From assembly GCA_025642075.2 (NCBI GenBank), contig JAODUO010001060.1:18501-82500 (forward strand): a DNA stretch of 64,000 bases. Reading direction: 5' to 3'. Shown piece by piece: positions 28,201-37,498 of this stretch (positions are counted from its first letter, which is position 1; each line of letters starts with the position of its first letter). The translations under genes and the position numbers were made by a program. The notes beneath the pieces are model-generated. The model did not search any database and was not told where the DNA came from. It was given only the letters and a program-made list of their open reading frames with translations. The DNA comes from Ridgeia piscesae. Lineage: Eukaryota; Annelida; Polychaeta; Sabellida; Siboglinidae.

Positions 28201-28958
28201 TGCCCTGCCCTGCCCTGCCCTGCCCTGCCCTGCCTCATTGCACCTCACCTCACCTCACCTCATCTCACCTCACCTCACCTCACCTTACCTTACCTTACTT
28301 CTTGCAGGTGGGACCTGCCAGCACCGTGGGGTTCCCGTCCCTTATGTCTCACTTGGCGTTGCAAGAACTAGTTCACCACATACACGTGCTGCCAGCACGC
28401 ATGGCCGGACCTCCAACCGGACAGCGCCACAACTTCACGGGTCTGACCACACAACTGCCCTGTGATGTCCACTTGCTCAACCTGCGGACCTTGCAGTCTA
28501 CCTCTCAGTCGACACACACTGCCCTCCTCCTTCACAGACTCGGGGTCGACTGTGGATTCCCCACCTACGGCGTCACGTGTCAATGCAGCAGTAGCAAGGT
28601 GAGATATCCCCAAGGACTTAGTCAGAAACACATCTGGCAGTCTTGAAGACTGGCAGATCACTGGCCAAGACTGGTTGTTATAACTGAAAAAGACTGGTGG
28701 AATGTACAAGGAGCTGACTGTAGATAAACAAATATGTCCAAGTATACGGGCCATGTGCGTGTAAATATATGTTCTTCCATGTGAGCAAATAAAAGAACTT
28801 TGTGGAGTACTTTTTTTAAATAAAACATTTACATGTGAATGCATTATTATTGCTTGTATGTATGTATGTATGTATGTGTATGTATGTATGTATGTATGTA
28901 TGTATGTATGTATGTATGTATGTATGTATGTATGTATGTATGTATGTATGTATGTATG

Positions 28959-28989
<31 letters not shown>

Positions 28990-29119
28990 TGTATGTATGT
29001 ATGTTGTATGTATGTATGTATGTATGTATGTATGTATATATACATTTCTTTTAGTATGTTTTTATTTCCTGGCTTTATTACATTCATCTACACCCAAATT
29101 TAACAAGTTATATATACAC

Positions 29120-29161
<42 letters not shown>

Positions 29162-29166
29162 TATAT

Positions 29167-29200
<34 letters not shown>

Positions 29201-29540
29201 CTATATATATATATATATATATGATGAATGTAATAAAGCCAGGAAATAAAAACATACTAAAAGAAATGGTGTCATTAAGTACAATAAAAGTGGGGTTTGT
29301 TTTAGAAAGTGGTAATTCTACGACTGTACGAGTAGAATGGGATAGCATCGGAGTGGATGAATATTGGCTGTTTATTGTCTACAGGTGAACCTGGCTAAGC
29401 TGTTCAGTGGCGTGAAAGTACAGAAGGCATCCTCTACATCGTTGACACTGACCAGGGATGGAACAGAACTATCTGAAGCCTCGCAGTTAATAGACGTACC
29501 ACCAATGGAGATACAGGCCTATAAACTACAGCTCACATAG
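4137..29540 (+). CDS. MAN2A1: Golgi alpha-mannosidase II (GH38), complete 22-exon gene
   Basis: Type II Golgi membrane glycosidase that trims two mannoses from GlcNAcMan5GlcNAc2 on the way to complex N-glycans. Coding exons: 4137-4262, 8660-8932, 9434-9578, 11341-11512, 12249-12376, 13364-13537, 14251-14437, 15633-15810, 16416-16618, 17242-17421, 18103-18217, 18773-18843, 19398-19563, 20118-20260, 24336-24435, 24857-24979, 25523-25634, 26008-26144, 26774-26915, 27644-27777, 28308-28598, 29385-29540. All junctions are GT-AG and the frame stays open: 1151 aa, as expected for MAN2A (about 1150). Visible parts: short tail and anchor (residues 1-25), coiled-coil stem, GH38 core with [10 protein letters not shown] (zinc ligands H178, D180), WAIDPFGHS (nucleophile D292), LGDDFRY (acid/base D429) and [11 protein letters not shown] (zinc ligand H571), then the C-terminal beta domains. 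All catalytic residues are intact. Vertebrate MAN2A1 and MAN2A2 cannot be separated here. LINE debris and satellites lie only in introns. Confidence 0.96.
5425..6136 (-). mobile_element. Non-autonomous TIR element, copy 1 (in MAN2A intron 1)
   Basis: This ~710-bp stretch is a diverged reverse-complement copy of 35492-36209. They share long blocks such as GGCGATCTTGACTAATAATG (here) and the GTCCCCAAT/AAGCTC motif. The right end is ACTTGCAGGCCCTATA, matching the terminal inverted repeat of copy 2. The left end has lost or diverged in its TIR and begins around AAGTCTCGCG. No ORF encodes a transposase, so it resembles a MITE-like or internally deleted DNA transposon. Confidence 0.8.
6137..8659. 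other. Rest of MAN2A intron 1, no gene recognised
   Basis: AT-rich intron sequence. An alternating purine-pyrimidine patch of GCATGC/TGTACA palindromes lies at about 7062-7120. The open frame at 8100-8318 (72 codons) is unusually polar but has no recognised homology and no convincing splice context. The intron ends at TTGTTTCAG before exon 2 at 8660. Confidence 0.5.
9595..9800. repeat. CA/GCATGC-rich low-complexity tract
   Basis: Imperfect CACACA, GCATGC and ACATGC motifs starting about 15 bp inside MAN2A intron 3. The long apparent reading frames on both strands are low-complexity artefacts. Confidence 0.85.
10045..10148. repeat. Two-copy GC-rich repeat with palindromic ACCGGT
   Basis: GCGTGACCGGTC occurs at about 10048 and 10090, each followed by CTGGGTCAGTTAC, so a unit of about 42 bp is duplicated. 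CACGTGAC is repeated just downstream. It is an isolated GC-rich island in MAN2A intron 3. Confidence 0.65.
10830..11290 (-). mobile_element. LINE 3'-end fragment interrupted by a ~300-bp insert
   Basis: The two ends match the 3' end of the LINE at 41388-43295. The left piece has an (ATA/ATG)n tail followed by GACTTCTTAT. The right piece has AATATCCT, then ATCAAGCTCAG, and ends near GCATTAAA. In the 41-kb copy these pieces are contiguous. Here about 300 bp separates them, and CTTCTTAT appears on both sides of the insert. It lies in MAN2A intron 3. Confidence 0.65.
12595..12860 (-). mobile_element. LINE/SINE 3'-tail-like fragment
   Basis: On the minus strand a segment reads GTAAAGTGCCTGAG and then AGGCGCTACACAAATTA, followed by an ATT-rich tail. 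This is the usual form of L2/CR1-type LINE 3' termini and their SINE tails. It lies in MAN2A intron 5. No coding part remains. Confidence 0.45.
12885..13090 (+). mobile_element. Candidate tRNA-derived SINE head
   Basis: TGGGAATGCCGG at 12893 resembles a pol III A box, and GGTTAAATACC at 12926 resembles a B box; each has about two mismatches. The GC-richer body continues for about 150 bp. The spacing is shorter than in a tRNA. Only one copy is visible, so it is tentative. Confidence 0.3.
15317..15601. repeat. 14-bp minisatellite (CACTCACCCAACAC type)
   Basis: About 19 units of a pyrimidine-rich 14-bp repeat fill the end of MAN2A intron 7, stopping about 30 bp before exon 8. Later units vary (CATCCAA, CGTCCAG, CATCTAA). 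The strand asymmetry gives a long C+T/A-rich run near the acceptor. Confidence 0.92.
15995..16335 (+). repeat. Two tandem copies of a dispersed ~100-170 bp repeat
   Basis: Copies begin at about 15997 (CTAGCCTCGATTACCCAGAC) and 16243 (TTAGCCTTGATTACCCAGGC). Each continues with a GCAGCACTT or GTTAGCACTT block and AGCCCC. The first copy extends through GGCTCTCAGACCA and TAAAAACTAAGATAAG. A third copy lies at 62344-62510 in the calpain gene. It is non-coding; a SINE or a LINE tail is possible. Confidence 0.7.
16911..17241 (+). repeat. 37-bp minisatellite carrying copies of the exon-10 acceptor
   Basis: Nine units precede the true acceptor. Each contains CCTGTTGTAG followed by AGGGAC, which is the native 3' splice site of exon 10 (TGTTGTAG|AGGGAC) plus the first six exon bases. 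Copies diverge after that point (TTACCT against CGAGCT). Two units read TTGTTAG. The array runs without a break into the exon, so the real acceptor is the last unit. Confidence 0.93.
18337..18770. repeat. ~38-bp minisatellite (GATACACCCTGTGATACATG)
   Basis: Imperfect units built on GATACACCCTGTGATACATG plus ACTGACTTGTGTCTGC fill most of MAN2A intron 11 and run to within a few bases of the exon-12 acceptor (GTGTGATTGTAG). That acceptor therefore has almost no polypyrimidine tract. Confidence 0.88.
20262..23920 (+). repeat. ~3.66-kb, 38-bp minisatellite carrying copies of the exon-14 5' splice site
   Basis: Roughly 95 units run from the donor of exon 14. Each unit has two related halves, AGTAAGTACTTAGAGAC and AGTAAGATCTTAGACAC plus AGAG. 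The first half reproduces the native donor (ATACAGA|GTAAGT in the gene, ACACAGAGA|GTAAGT in the array). The first units, just after the exon, are shorter and more variable; the bulk is highly homogeneous. The array fills most of intron 14 (20261-24335). Confidence 0.95.
26207..26640 (+). mobile_element. LINE reverse-transcriptase C-terminal fragment
   Basis: It translates to an [10 protein letters not shown] start, then [38 protein letters not shown] and [10 protein letters not shown] before a stop. This is the standard C-terminus of L2/CR1-type RT proteins (GDRAFS-A-LWN-LP, then a TLS-F-LKTHLF motif). An AT-rich 3' tail follows, with TTGCTTGTACAGCACATCGATTC. It lies in sense orientation in MAN2A intron 18. 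Confidence 0.8.
27340..27643 (+). repeat. TG-rich minisatellite carrying copies of the exon-20 acceptor
   Basis: Variable units contain GTGTTATGCCATGTGTTGTAG followed by TGTTGGTTGTG (near 27373, 27520 and 27575). The native junction has the same motif with GTGTGTTGTAG|GTTGGCTAG at 27643/27644. The array is therefore made of copies of the 3' splice site and its flank. It fills the second half of intron 19. Confidence 0.88.
28069..28306 (+). repeat. (CCCTG)n followed by (CACCT)n, forming the exon-21 acceptor tract
   Basis: About 33 perfect CCCTG pentamers (28069-28234) are followed by about a dozen CACCT/CATCT/CTTAC pentamers that run straight into CTTCTTGCAG at the exon-21 boundary. The long Pro-Ala-Leu-Cys reading frames across it are artefacts. 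The second pentamer array is pyrimidine-rich enough to be the polypyrimidine tract. Confidence 0.95.
28855..29038. repeat. (TATG)n tetranucleotide microsatellite
   Basis: About 45 TATG/GTAT units with a few interruptions in MAN2A intron 21. The Tyr-Val-Cys-Met and Thr-Tyr-Ile-His frames are artefacts of the repeat. Confidence 0.96.
29044..29267. repeat. Perfect 45-bp inverted repeat around a (TA)n core
   Basis: The 45 bp at 29044-29088, containing GTATGTTTTTATTTCCTGGC, recur exactly as the reverse complement at 29223-29267. The 134-bp centre is mostly TA dinucleotides (29129-29222). The whole could fold into a long hairpin in MAN2A intron 21, about 120 bp before the last exon. Confidence 0.9.
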
Positions 29541-32500
29541 GAGGTCCACTTGGAATCTCTTGCAATCTGTGATTTAGAAAACTGAAGGCCTGTTTGTATG
29601 GAAGATTAATTATCTGGTTGTCATGTTACACGTTATTGCCTGACCAATAGATGGCGTCCAAGAAACATTGGCAATGCCCATAAACCATAGAAACACTAGC
29701 ATACTGCTGCCCGCTTGTCAGCTCCATGTTTGTGAATAGAGTTGCATTTGCAAGCTGCACGTCGATTTCACAGGTAGATACATGAAAAGTCGGATTCACA
29801 GACAACGGGAAATTAAATGTTCTCAATTATTTAAAGTATTACTTTCTGCTGAAAAAAAAAGATTTATAAAACAATTTTAATCACTTGTTTTCAGTTTTGT
29901 CATTCCTGTTTCAAGTGTTTCACTCAATAGTAAGCTATCAGACTATCTTTTCACAATACCAGGTGACATTGTTCACTTTTTTAAATGTCAGTACATTTAG
30001 GGTGTATGTGAGCAACACATTGTTGAAGATGGTGCTAGAATAACAGCAAACAAAATGCTTGCTTTGACACCACATGTTGGAATATTTCGGAGTAATCAAG
30101 TAGTGGATTAATGGTGACCATCTCGGATGTTGTATATTGGATGTGTCGTGTCACGTTCCTTTCAGGACACTGTGTGTTCATTTGGTCAGGAGAACGCAAT
30201 TAATTGCTCAAGTAAGCAGGCCTTAGCCTCAACCCAAATATCCGATCTTGTATATATGTTACGGGTATTCCGTCCTAAGAATTTCAATGATTTAAGGATG
30301 TGATGTGTTGTCAAGGGTGATATTTCTTTTATTGTTGTGGGTGTGTATCGTATTTGTGCACATGTACAAGGACGTGTACAATTATTTCCTGCATCTATGC
30401 ATCGAGTTTACAGGTACAACTAGTATGTGTATCTGTGATATTGAGTATGTACTCCAGTGTGTATGATGTACACGATTGAAAAATGGTCTGAAATGTAAAT
30501 ATTTGTATTCTATGTATATGATTTGGTATAGATTGTGGCATAAAGTCTAATTTAAAAATTGATTTTATCTGCTGCACAGTTGACATTCCACCGGTGACCA
30601 TAGGGAGCACCTCTTAACAAAATTGCGGGTCATAGATTAATATATTTATATGTAATTATCATCTCTTATTCAGTGGTCTTCATTTTGTGGATTACACTAC
30701 GAAACTGAGGGTAGATCTCAATATTTTAAAACTTTAAATATCTTACCTGCAAAATAAGGGTTGACATTCCAGGCAGAGAAAAAAGGTATACATGTGGACA
30801 GTCTGTATTGTGGACATATCCTGTAGACAGTCTGTGTCTGTGAACATTATACTATAGACAGTCAGTGCTTGTGAACATTATACTGTAGACAGTCTGTGTT
30901 TGGAAACATTATACTGCAAACAGTATGTGCCTGTGAATGGTATACTGTAGACAGTCTGTGCCTGTGAACATTATACTGTAGACAGTCTGTGTTTGGGAAC
31001 ATTATACTGCAAACAGTATGTGCCTGTGAACAGTGTACTGTAGACAGCCTGTGCCTGTGAACATTATACTGTAGACAGTCTGTGTTTGGAAACATTATAC
31101 TGTAGACAGTCTGTGTTTGGAAACATTATACTGCAAACAGTATGTGCCTGTGAACAGTATACTGTAGACAGTCTGTGTTTGGAAACATTATACTGTAGAC
31201 AGTCTGTGTTTGGGAACATTATACTGCAAACAGTATGTGCCTGTGAACAGTGTACTGTAGACAGTCTGTGTTTGGGAACATTATACTGCAAACAGTATGT
31301 GCCTGTGAACAGTATACTGTAGACAGTCTGTGCCTGTGAACATTATACTGTAGACAGTCTGTGTTTGGGAACATTATACTGCAAACAGTATGTGCCTGTG
31401 AACAGTATACTGTAGACAGTCTGTGTTTGGAAACATTATACTGTAGACAGTCTGTGTTTGGGAACATTATACTGCAAACAGTATGTGCCTGTGAACAGTG
31501 TACTGTAGACAGCCTGTGTTTGGGAACATTATGCTGCAAACAGTATGTGCCTGTGAACATTTAGTACTTTTTTAAAAAAAACGGGGCTTCTTTGTGGTTT
31601 GGGAACATTATACTGCAAACAGTATGTGCCTGTGAACAGTATACTGTAGACAGTCTGTGTTTGGGAACATTATACTGCAAACAGTATGTGCCTGTGAACA
31701 GTATACTGTAGACAGTCTGTGTTTGGGAACATTATACTGCAAACAGTATGTGCCTGTGAACAGTATACTGTAGACAGTCTGTGTTTGGGAACATTATACT
31801 GCAAACAGTATGTGCCTGTGAACAGTATACTGTAGACAGTCTGTGTTTGGGAACATTATACTGCAAACAGTATGTGCCTGTGAACAGTGTACTGTAGACA
31901 GTCTGTGTTTGGGAACATTATACTGCAAACAGTATGTGCCTGTGAACAGTGTACTGTAGACAGTCTGTGCCTGTGAACAGTATACTGCTGGCAGTCTGTA
32001 AGTGACCATTGTACTGCATGTAGTTTCTGCCAGTGGGCATTGCACTGCCAGATCTCTGCACGTGGAGGTTGTAGTAGGGTGTATATTTCATTATTGCAAT
32101 AAGTGCAAAATAATTGATCGTCACTGCAAATGCATGGTATGTCATATTAAAATGACAAGATACTTGTCTTAAAACAAGTTGTTTTGCAGTATATACAGCA
32201 ACTGTAATTACGATACCAAGCTGATCGTGTATGGGGTGACCACAAGGGCAAGGTTTAAAAGTACAACGACATCACTGCAAGATATAACAAGAGCGTAAAC
32301 AATTTATACAAAATTAATGGCTAACGAAACTGAGGTATCTAGATTCCGACACCTTAATACAGAGTGTTCTTGTTTATAACAATGGAATGTTTAGACTGGA
32401 ATCTGGATTGACTTTGTTTCAGTGACAATGTTGCATTTCTTTATGAGTATTACCTTAAACACGGTAAAACAAACTTTTTGGAGGTGTGGAAGAAACAACA

Positions 32501-32550
32501 TGTTAAGTGTTCAGTATTTTAATGAGAATAAAGTTGGATTGTTTGTTGAC
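29541..32550 (+). other. Probable 3' UTR and flank of MAN2A
   Basis: It starts after the TAG at 29538-29540. The best polyadenylation candidate is AATAAA at 32527-32532, followed about 20 bases later by GGTGTGTC. If used, the 3' UTR is about 3 kb and contains the minisatellite at 30785-32010. An earlier site is possible. Nothing coding was recognised. Confidence 0.4.
30785..32010. repeat. 31/62-bp higher-order minisatellite
   Basis: Two related 31-bp half-units alternate: one with CTGTGAACAGTATACTGTAG, the other with TTTGGGAACATTATACTGCA. Together they form a 62-bp higher-order unit repeated about 15-20 times. Early units are less ordered. Around 31561-31600 the array is broken by TTTTTTAAAAAAAACGGGG and a short unrelated insert. 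Reading frames on both strands are artefacts. Confidence 0.93.
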
Positions 32551-32748
32551 AACGGGTGTGTCATTACATTTATTTTCATATTGATTTTAAAAGTTAAACA
32601 ATCGGTGCGTGCGTGAGTGTTAATTTACATGTATCCTCGCCTTGGTGTGTCTCAGTCAGGCGTATCTTTATTTCATAGCTTATAGTTCATAAAAATGCCA
32701 CGCATCATTATTATTGTGTACAAGAGAAATGTAGAATAAAAAAGGCTG

Positions 32749-32783
32749 AATTTTCAGCACTGCGCGTGGCAGTGCTGAAAATT
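32749..32783. other. Perfect 14-bp stem, 7-nt loop hairpin
   Basis: AATTTTCAGCACTG, loop CGCGTGG, then CAGTGCTGAAAATT. It lies about 100 bp upstream of the first small membrane-protein gene and about 220 bp after the candidate MAN2A polyadenylation signal. The stem is too short for a typical miRNA precursor. A structured RNA element or a protein-binding palindrome is possible. Confidence 0.6.
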
Positions 32784-32881
32784 TGTCATGTATTAAAAGT
32801 TTTCCGAAATGCCAACAGAGGGCGATCGTTCCAGTATCCGGTCATCCATTTGTTTCCGAGTGGCGCGAATCGTTAGGAACG

Positions 32882-35800
32882 ATGATTTGCATAGCAATAC
32901 TTTTAAGTGTGCTTCTGTTTGTACAGGAGTGGCAAGTTGCATTGACACAAAGAAGTAAGTAAAGTAACCAATTAAACAAACCAGTGACTACCACGTTTAA
33001 GATTAAAGCGATCTTTTGTTTTGTACAATTCACTAAATATTACTGTTTGTCTAAGAGACGCGCTTTCTTCTTGGCCTGGTCCCGAGGCGTGGACATTTGC
33101 CAACGCTAGCAGTAGACAGAAGTTAGAAATATATGGAGACGTATTTTTGTACGATTATTCGTATACATGGTTTTAACTAGCATATTGCAGGAATACATTT
33201 AGCGGCGCTACTACCGGGTGTGCAAGCTACTTTATTTACTTTAGGCCAGGGACAGGTTTGGTTACTTTTAGCTTTTATTATTTCGAGTTTCGGTACTGCA
33301 ATTTGAATTTAGTTAAGCCGGTCCGCACCTCGAAGCAAACATGAAACAGCGACTTACACTCACCAATTTTCGTATCATGCATCAATACTTCAAACGTACA
33401 CTAGTCGTGGGATAATAAATAAATAAAATTAGTCTTATCGATTAAATTGACACGAAATTCATTCGTTTTGACGAGTTAATTTCTTTTTATGATTGCGACC
33501 GATTGCCTTGCTTGCCCCGGCCTTGGGCCAAGTTAGGCTTGCGATAAGCGCTTGGGGCGTGGATGGCAACTATAAACTGCGTTGCTGTGCTTTCTTTCTT
33601 CATAGGTCCATCTTGTCAGTGTTGAGGGTGTTCTGAGTCTAAGCAAATTGTTTATTAATCAAGGTTGATCGGATCAGGCTCAGCATTGTACTGAATTGAT
33701 TAGAGCTTTATGAAGCTAAAAAAACCCTGAGAAAACAATTGTTCTAAAAAAACATGAAACCGTCAAAACTAAACTGGCTTTAAAAACTGAATGGATGCAT
33801 TGAACTTTACTGTCCTGCGTTGTTGTTGAGATATCATTTATGTGTCAAAAGTATACATTGTATTAATTGATGAACTTTGTCTGTTTTGACAAATCACTAG
33901 TATCTGAACATTTCAACGACTACTTTTCTAATGTAGCCTCAACACTGGTTAACCAACTTCCACCTAGTAATGGTATATATGAGAAGCAACACTTTCAAGA
34001 CTTCTACAGGTCACTGGGTGTAACAAGTAATAGCTTCTGTTTTAATGAAGTCGGTGAGAACAACGTACTCAGTATTTTATGTAAACTAAATTCGAGCAAG
34101 GCAACCGGATTGGACCTATTGTCACCCAGATTCATTAAGGATGGTGCCAAGCTCATTGTGTCACCTTTAACACATATTTTAAATTTATCATTGTCCACTG
34201 GCGAAATCCCTGAAAATCTTAAATCTGCTAAGGTGATGCCCATTTATAAAAAGAATAGTAAAATGGAAGCCGGTAATTACAGACCGATCTCTATTTTAAA
34301 TACACTCAAAATTATCAATGTCATTTACATATATTAGTAATTATTTATATCACTTATTTATTATGGTTGTTTTAATGTTATATTTGTAATTTCTGTCAAT
34401 GTCTGTCATGTGTATGTCAAGGACCACAATGGAAATAAGTGCGTGCACTTTTTGTGTTATCCGAATATTGAAATGTATCTTGTATTTATATATTATGCAT
34501 ATGTGTACAATGTTTTACATTTTATATTAAATCAATCAATCAATCCAACAGGTCTACAACGTTCTATGTGTAAAGCCTTCAATAATTGTAACTTTGTTGT
34601 AAGTAGGGCCTACTTTACTAAAAACAGCTTTTTTAATGATGATTTAGTTATGTATAGAGATCCCTTTCACCTTGTTCAGATGTACACAGCTCATGAATAT
34701 TCACAACAAAAATTATGTAACACATGCAAAGTGTTATGATAGAATTGTCCATATCGTGTGACCACTGACCAGTAATAATGACCACATCAGATTGTGTGTG
34801 TGCAACACTCAAGATATGTTGCTGTAAATGTAAGACAAAGTTTAATAAAAATGTACAGAACATGTTGAGTGGTGTACAGGCACATGTGTATGCATACACC
34901 CGACATAATATTATTTCCTTTTATCCTAATGTTGTGTGCATGTTTTCTTGTAGGTATTAGTGTTCACAAACGGTTGGATGTTGTGAAGCATGGAGGGCTA
35001 GCACTATGCATGTGTTATGGAATTCTTATTTTCATCGTAATCTTGGCTAATGTTCTACACAACTCATGTCGTCAGAGATTGGTAAGAATTAAAAATAACA
35101 CATCATTTAATCATCAGTAAAGTCATGTAGGATCCAAAGTTCATAATTTCAAATTGAATTCCAGATTATTTTGTTATTTGTGGCTTAGTCACAATTCTTG
35201 TTGCATAAGCGCATGTCTTAAAAAAAAGTATTTTGCACTCGAATCTCTCAACTTGCATGGTTTGGTTTATTTAGTATTAAATTATAACAGCTTGAGTGTA
35301 AGAATTACATTGACCCAATGTAATTTGCAGAGTGTCTTGTTATAACACTGATTGACAATTTTATATTTTGCAAATCTACATTTCTTCAGGTATGTCGATT
35401 TTTTAGTAGTACAATTTTGTGTACCAGTACTCATCATCTAGAGTGGGCAGGGGCATCCACCGAATTATTCCAGGGATTGGCAAGATTACTTTAATAGGGC
35501 CTGCAAGTGGGTCACGATACATGGCGTGACTCCGCGCGACTGGAGCTTATTGGGGACTAAGCGAGACTAATTGGGGACTGGACACAAGAATAATATTCTA
35601 ACGATGGATGACAGTTGTAGCTTCCGACTGATGAATACTAGGAAAATCAGTTCATAAATATCTTATGTTATACGTTTCTTATCTTAAATGTCCGATTTAA
35701 TATTGAGTTTATCACACTATCATAGGCACATAGCGATTTACGTAGTGCAGATAATCGACACGATGCTAGGCTGTATGTGTCTTTTACGGGATTTGCGTTT

Positions 35801-36282
35801 TACATTGCTGTACGTTGTGGTTTCGATAAGCACTTATATCTGACAAGTTGTCTAAATGCACATAATCATAACACATGTATACGTTTGGCCCAAACAGGTT
35901 GTACTGCGCGAAAACTGGCACTGTTCATTATTAGTCAAGATCGCCAAACACAAGTACTTGCCGCTATTGCCATGGCAACCACCATAATAATCGATTAAAA
36001 TTCACGATTTCCGTGATCATTGTCACCGGCAAAGTGTTCCACTGCTTCTGCTTGTAATAATCCTTCGTACAATATAACTGAAATACGCTATTTCCGGACA
36101 GTTCGATTATTACGACCAAAACAAAACTAAGTCCTATATGTTAACATGGAGTAAATGGACCTCCTGCCCCCAGCCTCGTTTTCGCGCGCAAGACTTGCAG
36201 GCCCCATTACAGGCATTTGACATTGTTATACATACTGGCTACAATTCCTTTCATTATTTTACAGGCTCTGACCCGCGGATAA
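32882..36282 (+). CDS. Small signal-peptide/single-TM protein A (paralogue of the gene at 37499-38415)
   Basis: Not recognised as a known family. Exon 1 is 32882-32954 (MICIAILLSVLLFVQEWQVA, then LTQR) and ends in phase 1 at A|GTAAGT. Exon 2 is 34954-35081 after CTTGTAG: ISVHKRLDVVKHGG, then hydrophobic LALCMCYGILIFIVILANVL, then HNSCRQRL. The end may be exon 3 at 36265-36282 (ALTRG, stop; about 72 aa) or unspliced read-through of exon 2 to TAA at 35118-35120 (79 aa). The layout is signal peptide, ~15-residue ectodomain, membrane span and short basic tail. From the junction serine on, 16 of 43 residues match the convergent gene without gaps, and intron phase agrees. The start has A at -3. Polyadenylation signals lie at 36505-36546. 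A LINE fragment sits in intron 1 and a TIR element in intron 2. Function unknown. Confidence 0.6.
33867..34550 (+). mobile_element. LINE RT fragment fused to its 3' tail
   Basis: The open frame contains LNSSKATGLDLLSPRFIKDG, THILNLSLSTGEIPENLKSA and KVMPIYKKN, then GNYRPISIL, the start of a CR1/L2-type RT domain. It stops abruptly after NTLKI and is followed by LINE 3' UTR-like sequence (AATAAGTGCGTGCACTTTTT) ending in (ATCA)n at about 34530-34548. Most of the RT is therefore deleted. It lies in intron 1 of small membrane-protein gene A. Confidence 0.85.
35492..36209 (+). mobile_element. Non-autonomous TIR element, copy 2 (intact ends)
   Basis: 718 bp bounded by TAATAGGGCCTGCAAGT on the left and ACTTGCAGGCCCCATTA on the right, which are inverted copies with one mismatch in 17. 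The interior matches 5425-6136 in reverse orientation. No transposase ORF is present. The target-site duplication cannot be settled by eye; a TA duplication is possible. Confidence 0.85.
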
Positions 36283-36504
36283 TGTTATCATGGGTGCAGG
36301 TGAGTGGCCTCATGTCGTATCCTGAATGAAACTATTATTGTTTCATGGACATTGGTTTAACTTGGTTCTTATTACTGTAATGACATTGAGAAAACATTAC
36401 TACTGGGGTGGTCACACACAAGAGTTTCTCGCCCATTTTCAAACATGGGGTGTAGTTGTACAAATGTGCTGCTGTGTACACGGTATATTAATTTGTATTC
36501 TGTT

Positions 36505-36578
36505 AATAAATTGAAGATTTTAAACAATAAAATGCACTTAAATAAAAGACCACTATTTCAAACTTATACGGTTTTATT
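36505..36578. other. Back-to-back candidate polyadenylation signals
   Basis: Plus-strand AATAAA hexamers occur at 36505, 36526 and 36541. A minus-strand AATAAA (TTTATT on the plus strand) lies at 36573-36578. They fit the 3' ends of the two convergent small genes, with transcript ends abutting or slightly overlapping. They rest on hexamers and position only. Confidence 0.45.
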
Positions 36579-37498
36579 TCTACATATTTGATAATAACAC
36601 GTTTCAAACAACTGTAGCATTATCCTAAACTGACCAAGAAGTAATACAATGCTATTTGATATATTTACAAACTTGTTAAACACATTTTGAGCAACTAATT
36701 CCAAGCAACCACCATGTTTTCTGATTATTCCTCGCGGTTAGTGTTGCGCAACCATAAATGGAAGCAGTATGTACAATGTGTAATTTCTTTCTGAACATCA
36801 CCTGTTTCTGCACTGCAAACAACATGTATGCCAGATCGTTGGGCTGGATATTGCCAATCCTACCTCAAACACACTGATATAATCCGGCTATGCAATAGTC
36901 AAAGCTAGTATCTTCCATATTTAAATACGACCATTGCAGTCATATTTACAGCGAACATAATTTCACTACTGTTAATGTTCTTGGTTCACGATTTCATATT
37001 GTATAGCCGAGTTTAAACATAATTTGTTAACCTTAGTAAAATCTGAAGATGTAATTTTACATAAAATGACTAAGGGGTGCAAGTGCTTAATAATACTAAG
37101 ATTCCAAACAGGCTGTGCTGTTAATATTATGCTTGATAAAATATGACAACACGTATCGCCACAATAAAGCAAGCAAGTGCAATACATCTTCCATAGCAGA
37201 GACCAATTGTTGTAATTTTGATTGAATGTTCAACAATATTGTTGAGATAATAGAATGATTGGTTTTAAAGTCATCAGCTTGGTTTCAGGATCTTGGCAGG
37301 ACATCGATTGCAGTGATGCTTCTCTACCTAAGCAAAGTGATTCAGCCGGCAACTGGTACAAGATGAATAAGTCTGTCTCATGGGCAGGATAAATCTGCCC
37401 ACTGCTCGGGCAGGATGATTCTGTTTGCTCTTTGGACACGATGATTCTCTCCATTTCGTCATCGGAATAACAGTCCTGTGTGCTGACTGGCCGGTCGT

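Noticed and set aside
27975..28646. 223-codon frame starting in intron 20
   Set aside because: Only the part from 28308 to 28598 is real coding sequence (MAN2A exon 21). The rest is CCCTG/CACCT repeat and intron.
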